This document shows positions 46,625 to 57,464 of a stretch of DNA of 64,000 nucleotides, in pieces. How positions within the stretch are numbered: the stretch's first letter is position 1; the number at the start of each line of letters is the position of its first letter. The stretch comes from Acorus gramineus (Eukaryota; Streptophyta; Magnoliopsida; Acorales; Acoraceae), in contig JAUJYN010000016.1 in the NCBI GenBank assembly GCA_030737835.1, positions 2,869,747 to 2,933,746 on the forward strand. Direction: 5' to 3'. A model generated the notes under the pieces. That model searched no databases. It saw only the letters and a program-made list of their open reading frames with translations, and was not told the origin of the DNA. Made by a program: the position numbers and the translations under genes.

Positions 46625-48949
46625 CACTCGGTATCCACAATGGCCATCACCAACCACATCATATATGTTGCTGATATATGGTGCTAGAAATGGAGGCAAT
46701 TCATTTAAGTAGTTGCTACTATCAACAATCCGATTTCTGAGCATCCTTGTTCGTTGCACATTCATTTTCTCTCTTTTGGGGGTAATGGAGGGCTGTACTT
46801 GTGAACATTGAATGGGATTTTCAGCCTCATTTCGGTTGGAGCTTTGGATGGACTGGAGTACATATTCAAATCCGCTCTTCTCTCTTTGGGTGGATTCCTC
46901 GATGAGGGCCTTAGCCCTTTTTGTTCCGCTCTTTTTTCGACCCCTCGTATGCACCTTCACTGTCGGCTCCAATAAAAGGTTGGCACTTGGATCACTCAAT
47001 TTTTTGAGGATCCTTTTAATTTCTTTCTGTTGGACACAATTGGAAGCTTGAAACCTTTTCAACAATAGTGCAATCTCTGGACCTATGTCAACTACATCCG
47101 TATCAACCTCTGACAAAGGTGTAGTGCAGTCCAATTTTCGCCAAAAAGGATGAAAAATCGACAAGGGAATAGGAGCACCTTCACGCTTATACTCCACCAT
47201 CATGTGAGTGCATGGCAATCCACATGATGTTTGTGCTACATGAACACATGAGGATGGATTCTGTCCAATGGAGTCACCATCATCAATCTCCACTTCGATC
47301 TTTTGTATGGCATAGATGGACACAAAGCCAATCAGATCTCGAAAGAGAGGTCCTCTATATCTATGAGGGATTTTCATCAAACTCTCCTCAAATGATGCTT
47401 TGATGTCACAGATTTGGAGCTCCAACAAGTTGTGAATTGTACTCCAACAACTAACGAAGTTACCTATTGAAGTTTGCAAATATCTCTTAAGTTTAGAATG
47501 ATGACCTTCAACACGATTAGTAGATGTATTACCAAGATGCATGTGTTGGTCAATCCAAGCAGATATGAATTTCTCCTTGTGCTTGTCCAACCATGTCGAA
47601 TGAAGATAAGAGATTACCATCGGATAGCATTGATACTCAATTTCCAGCTTTTCAAGCCTCTTCAAATATTCATCGACACTTGGTGCCTTCATAACTTTAG
47701 TCCACGTGCCCATGAATGCATCCCACGTATCCACATCATCAAATGCCTTCCTACAATTCTTTAGGACATTCTTATTAATGTGCACGCGACATAACAAATT
47801 TATACTCATGGGAAAAACAGAAGATATGGCTTTCATTAAACCCATCTCATGGTCAGTGATGATGACCTTGGGTGAGGTGCACCCATCAAACAACGATCTA
47901 AAACATTCCAAGGCCCAAGTGTAGTTCTCCTCCTTTTCAGAATTCAAATATGCAAACGCTGCAGCAAATGTTTTCCCCGTAGATGTCATTCCTATAATCT
48001 CCAGCAATGGCAATCTGTACTTGTTAGTTTTGTATGTGCAGTCCATCATAAATACTAGTGGGAAAGCCTTCACCAAATTCATGGACATGGGGTGGGCGAA
48101 GAAGAGCTCCATCAAAATGTCACCATCCACATCAACTCGATGATGCTCGATGTATCCATGATCATATACTAAGTTCATTAATTGTTGCATCTGGGTCCGC
48201 CCACAAGTCTCTGAGATTCTCATCTTCTTTCGATAATTATATATCGTTCGTATTGTACTTGCATTCGTGGGGTCATTGTTCTTCAAATGGGTGAGAATGT
48301 CACGTGGACGCACACCACTCTTGCTCATTCCTTGCAGGATGTCTACTTCCTCCTCGAGCAATTTACCAGCGAACGAATGACCTTCGAAGTTGATGATCAA
48401 AGGATGGTTATGTATCCCACACAATACGTGCAACCTCCATTTTCCATTGACTTCGGATGCCCGTAGCTTGAATGGACATTCACACTTCTTCGTGCCAGTT
48501 TGACGCTTTGGCTTTCCCTTGTCAATCTTTCGTGGTCGATCAAAGTATTTTCCTCCCCTTTCGCATATTAAAATAACACGTGGAGCTCTCTTAGGGTCGG
48601 AGACATCTGATCTACCAATTACAACAATTACTCCAACACATCGGCCGACCCTCTTCACCCATTCTATCAATTCTTTGCGATTATCAAAGGACTGAAACAA
48701 TTGCAACAAGCAAAATATTAGTACGTTTGCTAAAATTTGATATATAAACACATTTGCTAGAGATGTCATTGTCAATTACCAATTCACAAGTGAAGTGTTC
48801 CGTGGTGTCGATACTGACCACAATATCTTCATAATTTGACGCAAATGGGTTGATTTCATTCTACAGTTAAGATACAACATTCCATATTAATAACCAAGGA
48901 ATCATAAACTTTACTACATTAACTCACAAAAACTAACCTCATTGGCCAT

Positions 48950-49081
48950 TGTTTAGATGTTTGGAGAATTTATGGATGCCAACGTCAAACGAACCAAAGA
49001 AAAACCTAAAAGACAGTATATTCCATTAGTTTACAAATAAATTTAAACCATTTAATGACATAAAACTCATAAAACACATAA

Positions 49082-49112
<31 letters not shown>

Positions 49113-49740
49113 GCATAACCCTCACCATCATCCTCACAACCATAAAAAAAAGCATGTATTATGAAACTCTAAACCTAGCACAACCACCACACCACAATGC
49201 AACAGCAGCAGCACCACCACCACAAATACAACCACACCACAATGCAGCAACAGCACCCCCACCACCTCCACCACCAATACAACCACAACAATAAAAACTA
49301 ACACCACTACAACATTGAAGACCACAAGAAGAAAATAAATAACTTTCCAATAAGGACAAACATTACCTCATATAAATGTGTGCTTCTTTGTGAATTTGTT
49401 GTAATCTAGGGCATCAATTTCACATGGAAACAAATAGGTGGATGCCCGAGAGATTGCCGGTGATGGTGACTGCAATGGGAGCCAAACCTCGGTCGCCGGA
49501 GATGTGGCCAACCGGCGGGAAGAGAAGGGGAGGGCACGCGAGAGAGAGGGCGCGAAAGGTGATTTTGGGGTGGGTAATAATGTCAAAAACCTATTTGTGG
49601 GGTTTATAAAAGAGAGGGTGGTTTTGGTTGAAAATGGGGTGATATTGGTCATTGGTAGGGGTGGTTTTCTTTTGGTTTTGAAATTCATATAAACAATTAA
49701 TTAAGGGGTGATTTTCTCATCGAATGGGGTGGGTATATCA
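48950..49740 (-). promoter_or_regulatory. Candidate 5' leader and promoter of the MULE transposase gene
   Basis: Minus strand: CCACCCC-rich sequence (about 49730-49600), a CT-rich leader, then a donor-like GAG/GTAATG near 49362. An acceptor-like TTTTAG lies upstream of the ATG near 49010. The intervening candidate intron contains a (CA)n run at about 49084-49112. The layout mirrors the CCACCCC-rich, CT-rich leader at 21700-22137 on the other side, as if both were inward-facing ends of one MULE. I could not align them as clear terminal inverted repeats. Confidence 0.4.
49084..49112. repeat. (CA)n microsatellite
   Basis: About fourteen CA dinucleotides in a row. Confidence 0.9.
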
Positions 49741-49918
49741 CACCCCCCCCCCCCCCCACCACCTGAATCAAAATACAAACAGTCAACCTCCCCACATTTT
49801 TCTCTCTCCCACGCTCGACAACAACGTAGCTCCTCAACAACCCGATCAAAATCCGGTGGGACTGATACACACTCCGGCGATCCTTATGACGACATTACAA
49901 CTACTTCCTGTCAACCCT
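49741..49918. other. Short unassigned flank with C15 run
   Basis: It begins just after the CCACCCC-rich MULE-side sequence, includes a 15-base C run at 49743-49757, and ends at the LTR start. No coding signal was recognised. Its right continuation is at 56079. Confidence 0.45.
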
Positions 49919-52900
49919 TGTTATATATGTGTCACTTTTAGCCTTCTGGTAACCATTGGGACATTCAGCAAGTTTTTCAGTTTTTTTTTCGTTTTTCGAT
50001 TGGAACCGCTAAAATTTTAGACCGTTAGCTATCATCTTGAGCTTGAGGGCTCCGATTGAAAATCTAACTGCATATTATGTGTCCTGGTGCCATTCCAAGC
50101 CACTCACAAAAATTTCATCGAATTCCGGTAACGTTTCAGAATTTCACAGTTCTGAAGCGTATCCGGGTTTTGACCGAGCGAGAAGTCATTGGGAGACTTG
50201 ACTTGGTCAAATGACTTTGGATTTTAGTGTGGTTGGGTTGACTAGGGTCAAACCTCACCTAAGTGCACTTAAACCTCACTAATCCAAGCCTAAACCTAAT
50301 TATTTAGTTAAGTTAAGTGGTGTGTGTGTGGTGTGTGTGTGTGAGAGCTTTAAGTGGGCGCCCCCCTATAGTGTTCTCCCCCTATTCATCTTCTCCTCCA
50401 AATCCATCTCTCTCAAGCTCTCTCATCTCCTCTCTTTTTCCTCCATATGATCTAGCTAGAGGGGTGGAAATCAAAAACCCTAAGAAGAGAAAAGATAGGT
50501 ATTGTCCCGATCTATCTTCCGGTGGTCTCGGATTCGAGTTCCCTCTTGTGTGACCCCCTCTCATACCCTCTTTTCTCCTCTGTTTCAGCCCCTCTTAGGC
50601 TGAGTTGAAGGCTTGGTGGTGGTGGCCTTGGTGGTGGTATTTCGGTGCGCGAAGAGCACCCGATCTTCCTCCCCTTCCTTTCCTCTCCTTGGGTGAGTTT
50701 CCTTTCCTTCCTTTCTTGTTTAGATGCTTGATTAGGAGGTGTTTTTGGGTATGTATGGCTTTCATGGTGGTTTTGGTGGCTGTCGGTGGCTGTTGGTGGC
50801 GGTTGGGGTGGTAGGCCAGCTCGGGCAGTGCGGGCTCGTCGGGGCTGGCAGGCGCTGGGCAGGCACGCTATCGGGCAGACTGGCTGGGCACGCGCGCGAG
50901 CGCGCGGGCGTGCGCGCGGGTGGAGCAGGAGTGTGCGGGTGCTACGCGCTGGGCGCCGTGCGGGGGCGTGCGCGCGGGGCGCTGCGCAGAGGCGCAGTGC
51001 ATGCTGTGCGCGCGTGGCCGCGTGCGAGTGCTGCGCGCACGGGGCAGTGCGGGGGCGTGTGAGCGGAGCGCTGCGCAGAGGCGCAGTGCATGCTGTGCGT
51101 GCGGCGTGGAAAGCGGAGTGTGTGCGGGTGCTGCGCAGGGGGCGCAGTGCGCGCAGAGCGAGCGAGGAGTGCATGCGGGGCACTGCGCTGGGGCACAGTG
51201 CGAGCGGGTGTGCGCGCGAGGCACTGCGCTGGGGCGCAGTGCGCGCGGGTGCACCCGGGGGGCTGGACGAGCGGTGCGCGCGGCGTGCGGCGGCGGGTCT
51301 GGGCGCACGGGCTGGGGTGCGGCTGTGCGCCCAGGGCGGGTGGCCGTGCGGATGGTTGCCCGGGGGTTCGGGAGTGAGTCGGAGTGCTCAGACTCGCGTG
51401 CGTACAGGTCATATGTACGCTTGTCTGAGTGTTGGGTATTTTTAGTGTATTTTTGGTATGTATTTGTGTATTTTACTCACCGAGTTGATTACCCTGTCTT
51501 GCAGATCTTGACGGACGGTCACGCGACGACCCGGGTATTGGTGAGTGGGACAATCCAACCCAGTAGGAAGGCGCTATATGCACTTGGGCGTATACCGTCC
51601 TCCCCTGGGGCACCATAGTTTAATATTAACTTGTATAATATGTAATCTATGCAAGCATGATTAATATGTAGTATGCATGACACCCTAGATCTTGCATGTT
51701 AGGGACTTGCACCCTTAGGATATGTGTAAGAGCCATGCATCCTGTCACCATGTTTTCATGCTAGGAAAGCCTCGACCTATGCATGTGTCCTATTAGTTTA
51801 ATTTATTAAATTAAATGCGAACTTATGGTATTTTTGCATGCCTTAGTAAGTATTATAACTTGATGGTTATTATACATGTTCCCCGCATCTTGGTTATGCA
51901 CCCTGGAGGAATTCTGAAGAATTCATGACATTAGTAGAGTCTCCCTTCTCTGGATTAAGGGGCCTTGCGAAGTCAGCGTTGAGACCCGGGCTAGGGTACT
52001 CCGTGTTCCTTGTTTGGTTGTCGGGATATCCTATATCGGGACCTCATGGTGCCCTCCCAGGGTTTCTTTTTCCATTTAAGGAAATACCGCGGATTCAAGT
52101 GGATCATATACGTGTGGATAGGCTGTTTCTGTTCCCTTCGTTGGATCCGTATAGAGACTGCCCCAGCGTTAGACAGGCCGTCCTGACAGAGGGCTCCCAT
52201 CAGTAGGCACCTCCTGATTTGGTAACGGACTGTGCTGAAAGTGGGAGTAGACCAGGCGGACTACGGATTGGAGGAGAGACTATCGGTGGACCAAGGGTGA
52301 TTAACAGCCTAGTCAGTCCCAATATCCTATGTCACCTATTGGAGGGTGAGGGTGAGGGTGTGGTGGGTCGGCGATGTAGCGACCCACTGGATTATGTAGT
52401 TCTTGCCACTTTGAGGCTTGAATAATTAATTGTGGTTAATATGAATTGTGATGCATGGGTTGTGCTATTCACTGAGCGTGTGGCTCACCCCTCGCATATT
52501 TTTCTCGAGTGTTATCTAAATCGGATCTGGAGGAGGAGCTCCCTGAGGGACTTCATCAGTAGCGGAGCAGCGCCACATTCCGCGAGTGTTAGAGGCTATC
52601 AGCATCCCTTTTTTATTGTATGTATTGTATTCTGTGCTTGGGCACACGTTTGTATTATATTTGGATGTCATTATATATATTGGCTCTCACAGGACAATTG
52701 ATTATGTATCGAGTCTATAATATGTCTTTGAGTTACAGATTCAGTCTTTTAGCTTCCGCTATTTGTGTATATATCATGTCAGCCTCATTGTTGTCTGTGT
52801 TGAAATTTTTGATGTTGTTTAGGGTATATTATTGACCTCCTGTTTTGTCACGCCCCATGGCGGCCGTCTCCGGGTCGCGACAAGTGTATACAAGATATCA

Positions 52901-55900
52901 GCAGTCTCAACAGGGAATCAATATATCACTCTAATCAACACTAAAATGACAACAACACAGATGAAAGCAGGGCTGACATGATATATACACCAAAAGCGGA
53001 AGCTAAAAGACAGAGTCTGTAATCCAAAAACATACTACAGACTCGATACATAATCAAACGTCCTGTGAGAGCCAATATATACACATACATCCAAATAATA
53101 CACAACTGGGTGCCCAAGCACAGAAATATATAGATACAATAAAAGGAAGGATGCTGATGGCCTCAACTCGCGGGACGTAGCGCTACTCCGCTACTGGTGC
53201 AGTCGCTCAGGGAGCTCCTCCTTCAAATCCTCCTCAGTAATCACTGGAAAAACAATTATGCGAGGGGTGAGCCACACACTCAGTGAACAGCACAACCCAT
53301 GCATCACAGATATATTAACCACAATTAATCAACAACCAGCCTCAAAGTGGCATAACAACATAAATCCAGTAGTTCGTACTTCGCCGAACCACCACACCCT
53401 CACCCTCACCCCTCAATAGGTGACATAGGATATTGGGACTGATAATCATCCAAACACATCCATACACATCCATACACCCTCACCCTCACCCCTCAACAGG
53501 TGACATAGGATATTGGGACTGACTAGGCTGTTAATCACCCTTGGTCCACCGATAGCCTCTCCTCCACACCGTAGCTTACCTGGTCTACTCCCACATTCAG
53601 CACAGTCCGAGTCCAAGATTAGGAGGTGCCTACTGATGGGAGTCCTCTATCAGGATAGCCTGCTAGTGCCTGGTCTACTCCCATGTTCAGCACAGTCCGA
53701 GTCCAAGATCAGGAGGTGCCTACTGATGGGAGCCCTCTGTCAGGATAGTCTGTCTATGCTGAGGAGTCCTTACACGGATCCAACGAAGGGGAGAGAAACA
53801 GCCTACCCACACGCATATGATCCACTCGGATCCGCTGACAACACACCTCTACAACTCTAGTGTCTTGAATTCATCAGAATTCCTCCAGGGCGCATAACCA
53901 AGATGCGGGGAACATGCATTAATATAGACGGGAAAAGAAACCTTGGGAGGGCAACAGGAGGTCCCGATATAGGACGTCCCGACAACCAAACAAGGAACAC
54001 GGAGCACCCTAGCCCGGGTCTCAATGTTGACCTCGCAAGGCCCCTTAATATTTCCTAAGGCATAATATAATATTACCAGTTGCATTTAGTTTAACAAATT
54101 AAACAAATGGGAGCATACAAAGGCCGAGGCTTTCCTAGCATGATAACAAAGGGGACAAGATGCATGGCTCTTACACAACCTAAGGGTGCAAGTCAATAAC
54201 ATAATCAGTCTAGGGTAGCATGCATACTACATATCAATCATGCTGCATGGATTACATATTAATTAGGTTAATATTACTCTATGGTGCCCCAGGGGAGGAT
54301 GATATACGCCCAAGTGCGTATAGCGCCTCCCAACTGGGTTGGATTGTCCCACTCACCGGAAGTCGGGTCGTCGCGCGACCGTCCGTCAAGATCTGCAAGA
54401 CAGGGTATCAACTGGTGAGTAAAATCCACAAATACCACAAAATACACCAAAAATACCCAACACTCGAGCAAACGTACATACGGCCCGTATGCACGCTAGC
54501 CCGAGCACCTCGACTCACTCCCGCACCCCCGGCAACCACCCGCACGGCCACCCGCCCCCGGATGCACCGCCGCGCCCCAGCCTGCGCACCCAGGCGCCCT
54601 GCCGAGCCTCTGCCCGCACGCCAGGACACGCCGCCGAGCTCCCCGGGTGCACCGCGCGCCCACTGCGCCCCAGCGCAGCAGCCCGCGCGCACACCGCACG
54701 CTCCGCGTCCAGCGCTTCGACCCGCGCGCACTCAGCGCGCACCACCAGCCTCGCCCCGCGCGCATCACCCACTCGCACCATCCGCTCGACCAGCCCCGCA
54801 CCGGTGCACCCGCGCGCACTGCGCCCTAGCGCAGCGCCCCGCACGCGCACCTGCCCGCTCGCCTCTGCCTAGCGCCCCGCGCGCATGCTCCTGCACGGTG
54901 CTCAGCGCCCAGCACCCTCGCCCAGCACACCCAGCACCCAACACAGCCAGCACGCCCAGCGTCCAGCACACCTGCGCCTGCGTCACCCGAGCGCACGCCC
55001 GCGCACACGTCCGCGCGTACGCGCGCGCGCGCCCTGCTGCTGCACGCCAGCTGCGTCTGCCTGCTACGCCTGTGCTGCCATCCTGCCCAGGACACACCAC
55101 CACCCTGTCCGAGCACCTCTACCACCAACCACCGGCCACCATTGGCCTCCGACTGCCCCCAACCACCACCGACAGCCACCCACAGCCGCCGACCACCACC
55201 CAACCTCAAAACCACCCTCCTAACAAGCATCTAAGCCAAAAAAAGAAGGAAAAAGAGCTTACCAAGGAAAGGAAGGGAAGTTCGGTTGCTCTCCGCGCAC
55301 CGAAATGCCTCTCCAAGGGTCTCCACCACCAAGACCCCTTCCCACCTCCGAAAGGGCTCAAATCTGAGGAGAAGAGAGGGCGGGAGGAAGCACAAGACAC
55401 GTCGGAATTCGAATCCGAAAACACCGGGGTGTAGATCGGGACCGGATCTACCCTTTCTATGATTTTGGTTTTAAGCTTTGAGAACCCTAGGTGGCTCAAA
55501 AGCTTGAAAAGGAGAGAGGGGGAGAGAGAAAATGTGTTGGAGAAGATGATGAATAGTGTAGGGCAAACTTTTAGCTCTCACTTAAATAGTCAAACCAACT
55601 TAATTAGGGCTTAAGCTAGGTTTAATTAGGTTAAGTGGGTTTTAAGTGGGATTTGACTTGGGTCAACCTAACCACACAAAAAGACAAAAAAGGGTTGACC
55701 AAGTCATGGGCCCACTTTGACCGAGTCAACTCTCCCAATGACTTCTCGCTCGGTCAAAACCCGGATACGCCCCGGAACTGTGAAATTTTGAAAACGTTAC
55801 CGGAATTCGATGAAATTTTTATGAGTGGCTTAGAATGGCACCAGGACACATAATATGCAGTTAGATTTTCAATCGGAGTCCTCAAACACAGGACGATAGC

Positions 55901-56073
55901 TAACAGTCCAAAATTTTGCGGTTCCGATCGGAAAACGAAAAAAACTCAAAAACTGCCAAAATGCTCCAATGGTTACCAACAGGCAAAAAGTGACACATAT
56001 ATAACATGTTTAGACTGCTGATATCATATATACACTTGCCGCGTCCCGGGGACGGCCGCCCTGGGACGTGACA
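49919..56073 (+). mobile_element. Solo LTR (plus) with TSD ACCCT, interrupted
   Basis: It starts TGTTATATATGTGTCAC, ends GGGACGTGACA, and is flanked by ACCCT (49914-49918 and 56074-56078). Without the nested copy it is about 2.99 kb. The U3 is the W-box-rich type (about 50170-50260). Splice-like acceptor TTGCAG lies near 51503. Two LTR modules are in swapped order at about 51870-52090. Confidence 0.93.
52846..56006 (-). mobile_element. Solo LTR (minus) with TSD TGTTT, nested
   Basis: It starts TGTCACGCCCCATGGCGG, ends ACATATATAACA, and is flanked by TGTTT (52841-52845 and 56007-56011). It is 3,161 bp and inserted about 60 bp before the end of the surrounding LTR. The U3 is W-box-rich (about 55645-55760). 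A segment of about 100 bp around 53590-53750 (ATTCAGCACAGTCCGAG to TGATGGGAG) is tandemly duplicated. Confidence 0.93.
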
Positions 56074-56078
56074 ACCCT

Positions 56079-57464
56079 CCGCGAGGATAATCGATGCCCT
56101 AGTTAGATAACCAAATCACTTGGGTGAGGAACCAATCTTCATTTTTTTTCCCTTGAATTTTTGTGTTTCTCATGGGAGATGTGGTTGCATCAATGGAGGT
56201 TATTGTGTTGTGGTTTCAAAGGTAGCCTGTGTTCTGGAAGTTGTTCGACAACTCTGAAGTCGAACATATGTACTAGAGGACGACAACAAATCAGTCGACC
56301 TGGGGAGTCACGGGCGACGGTAGATCTGTCAAACAGAATACTGGGCATCTTGTGTTTTGGAAGTCGTTCGACAACCATGAAGTCAAACATATGTATTGGT
56401 GGACAACAACAAATCAGTCGACCTGGGGGGACACAGGCGATAGGATACCTATCGAACAAGCCAACAGACAATCTGTATTCTGGAATTTGTTCGACAACCT
56501 TGAAGTCAAACATATGTATTGGAAGATGCCAACAAGTCAGTCGACCTGGGGAGTCACAGGCGACGGTAGATCTGTCGAACAGAATACTAGGCAACTTGTG
56601 TTTTGGAAGTCGTTCGACAACTCTGAAGTCGAACATATGTATTGGCGGACAACAACAAGTCAGTCGACCTGGGGGGACACGGGCGATAGGAGACCCGTCG
56701 AACAAGCCAACAGACAACCTGTATTCTGGAATTTGTTCGACAACCTTGAAGTCGAACATATGTATTGGCGGACGACAACAAGTCAATCGATCTGGGGGGT
56801 CACGGGCGACAAGAGACCCGTCGAACAAGCCAACAGGCAACCTGTGTTCTGGAATTTGTTCGACAACCCTGAAGTCGAACATATGTATTGGCGGACGACA
56901 ACAAGTCAGTCGACCTGGGGGGTCACGGGCAACAGGAGACCCGTCGAACAAGCCAACAGGCAGCCTATGTTTTGGAATTTGTTCGACAGCGTGATATAGT
57001 AAACTGTCACATTTCGTCATGTTGATTGTATCCTCACATACATCAGCTGAATAAGAGGATTCATTAGAAACATTTTTTTATCGATCATTCAATCCCATAT
57101 AACCATTCATACATTTTTTAGACAAGGCATTCATTATAAAAAAAAATTTGGGTTCTTGGCTCATAAAATGATACTTGAATTTAGCTTGTTTATTTTTTTT
57201 TTCTAGATTCAAGTATGTTAAAGTGTTAAACTTGAATTTGGTTTCTCCACTTGTTAAATATAAGATTGTGTACAAGCATCATGACCAGTATCCTTCAGGA
57301 AAATGGGTATTGATCGAAATCCCAACAAAATAAGTGAAAAGGACCATATCTGTTTGATAGGTTTGTAGTCGCCAAAGTGTGCCCAGGTCAACGGGACTTT
57401 TGTCGTCCATGTAGTCTAGCAATCAACCGCAAGTACTTCAAACACTGACTATGCTTACCAATTC
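56079..57464. other. Unassigned spacer containing a 123-bp tandem array
   Basis: DNA between two solo LTRs. Apart from the tandem array (listed separately), it is AT-rich with T-runs after 57000 and has no recognised gene. An open frame across the array exists because the repeat length is a multiple of three. Confidence 0.5.
56218..56999. repeat. Tandem array, 123-bp unit, about 6.3 copies
   Basis: GTTCGACAAC or a near variant recurs at about 56243, 56366, 56489, 56612, 56735, 56858 and 56981, exactly 123 bp apart. Units contain GTCGAACATATGTATTGG and CAGTCGACCTGGGG, so they are rich in TCGA-type half-sites. 123 is 41 codons, and the array is open in two forward frames and one reverse frame. 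Alternate units resemble each other more closely (AGAATAC... versus AAGCCAACAG...), hinting at partial higher-order structure. No known protein repeat is recognised. Confidence 0.92.

Larger units (their letters stand above)
35171..48949 (-). pseudogene. MULE transposase (FAR1-type) fused to OTU domain, split by a Ty3/gypsy element
   Basis: Exons on the minus strand are 48938-48949 (MANE), 48780-48860, then 48691-46625 continuing at 35677-35171 across the inserted LTR element and one CACTC duplicate; the frame is preserved, about 888 codons. Order: FAR1-type DNA-binding domain (about residues 30-110, ending KKCECPFKLRA); MULE DDE transposase with D near 248 (MMDCTYKTN), D near 311 (IITDHEMGL) and E near 426 (NRVEGHHSKLK); SWIM-type zinc finger (SCGLPCTHMM); basic linker; OTU-type cysteine-protease domain with DGHCGYR near residue 716 and a late His in GCHFIRLEL. 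A TAA at 35603-35605 breaks the OTU part independently of the insertion. MULE transposases bind terminal inverted repeats and cut and paste; the OTU domain may deubiquitinate. Without the insertion and the stop, the gene would be nearly intact. Confidence 0.88.

Noticed and set aside
21561-49740. Calling exact MULE terminal inverted repeats
   Set aside because: Both ends have CCACCCC-rich and CT-rich sequence, but I could not align a convincing inverted repeat or a 9-bp target duplication by eye, so boundaries are left open.
56161-56994. 277-residue open frame across the 123-bp array
   Set aside because: The frame is open because the unit is a multiple of three and happens to lack stops. Two other frames are also open and no known protein repeat is recognised. 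Reported as a tandem array instead.
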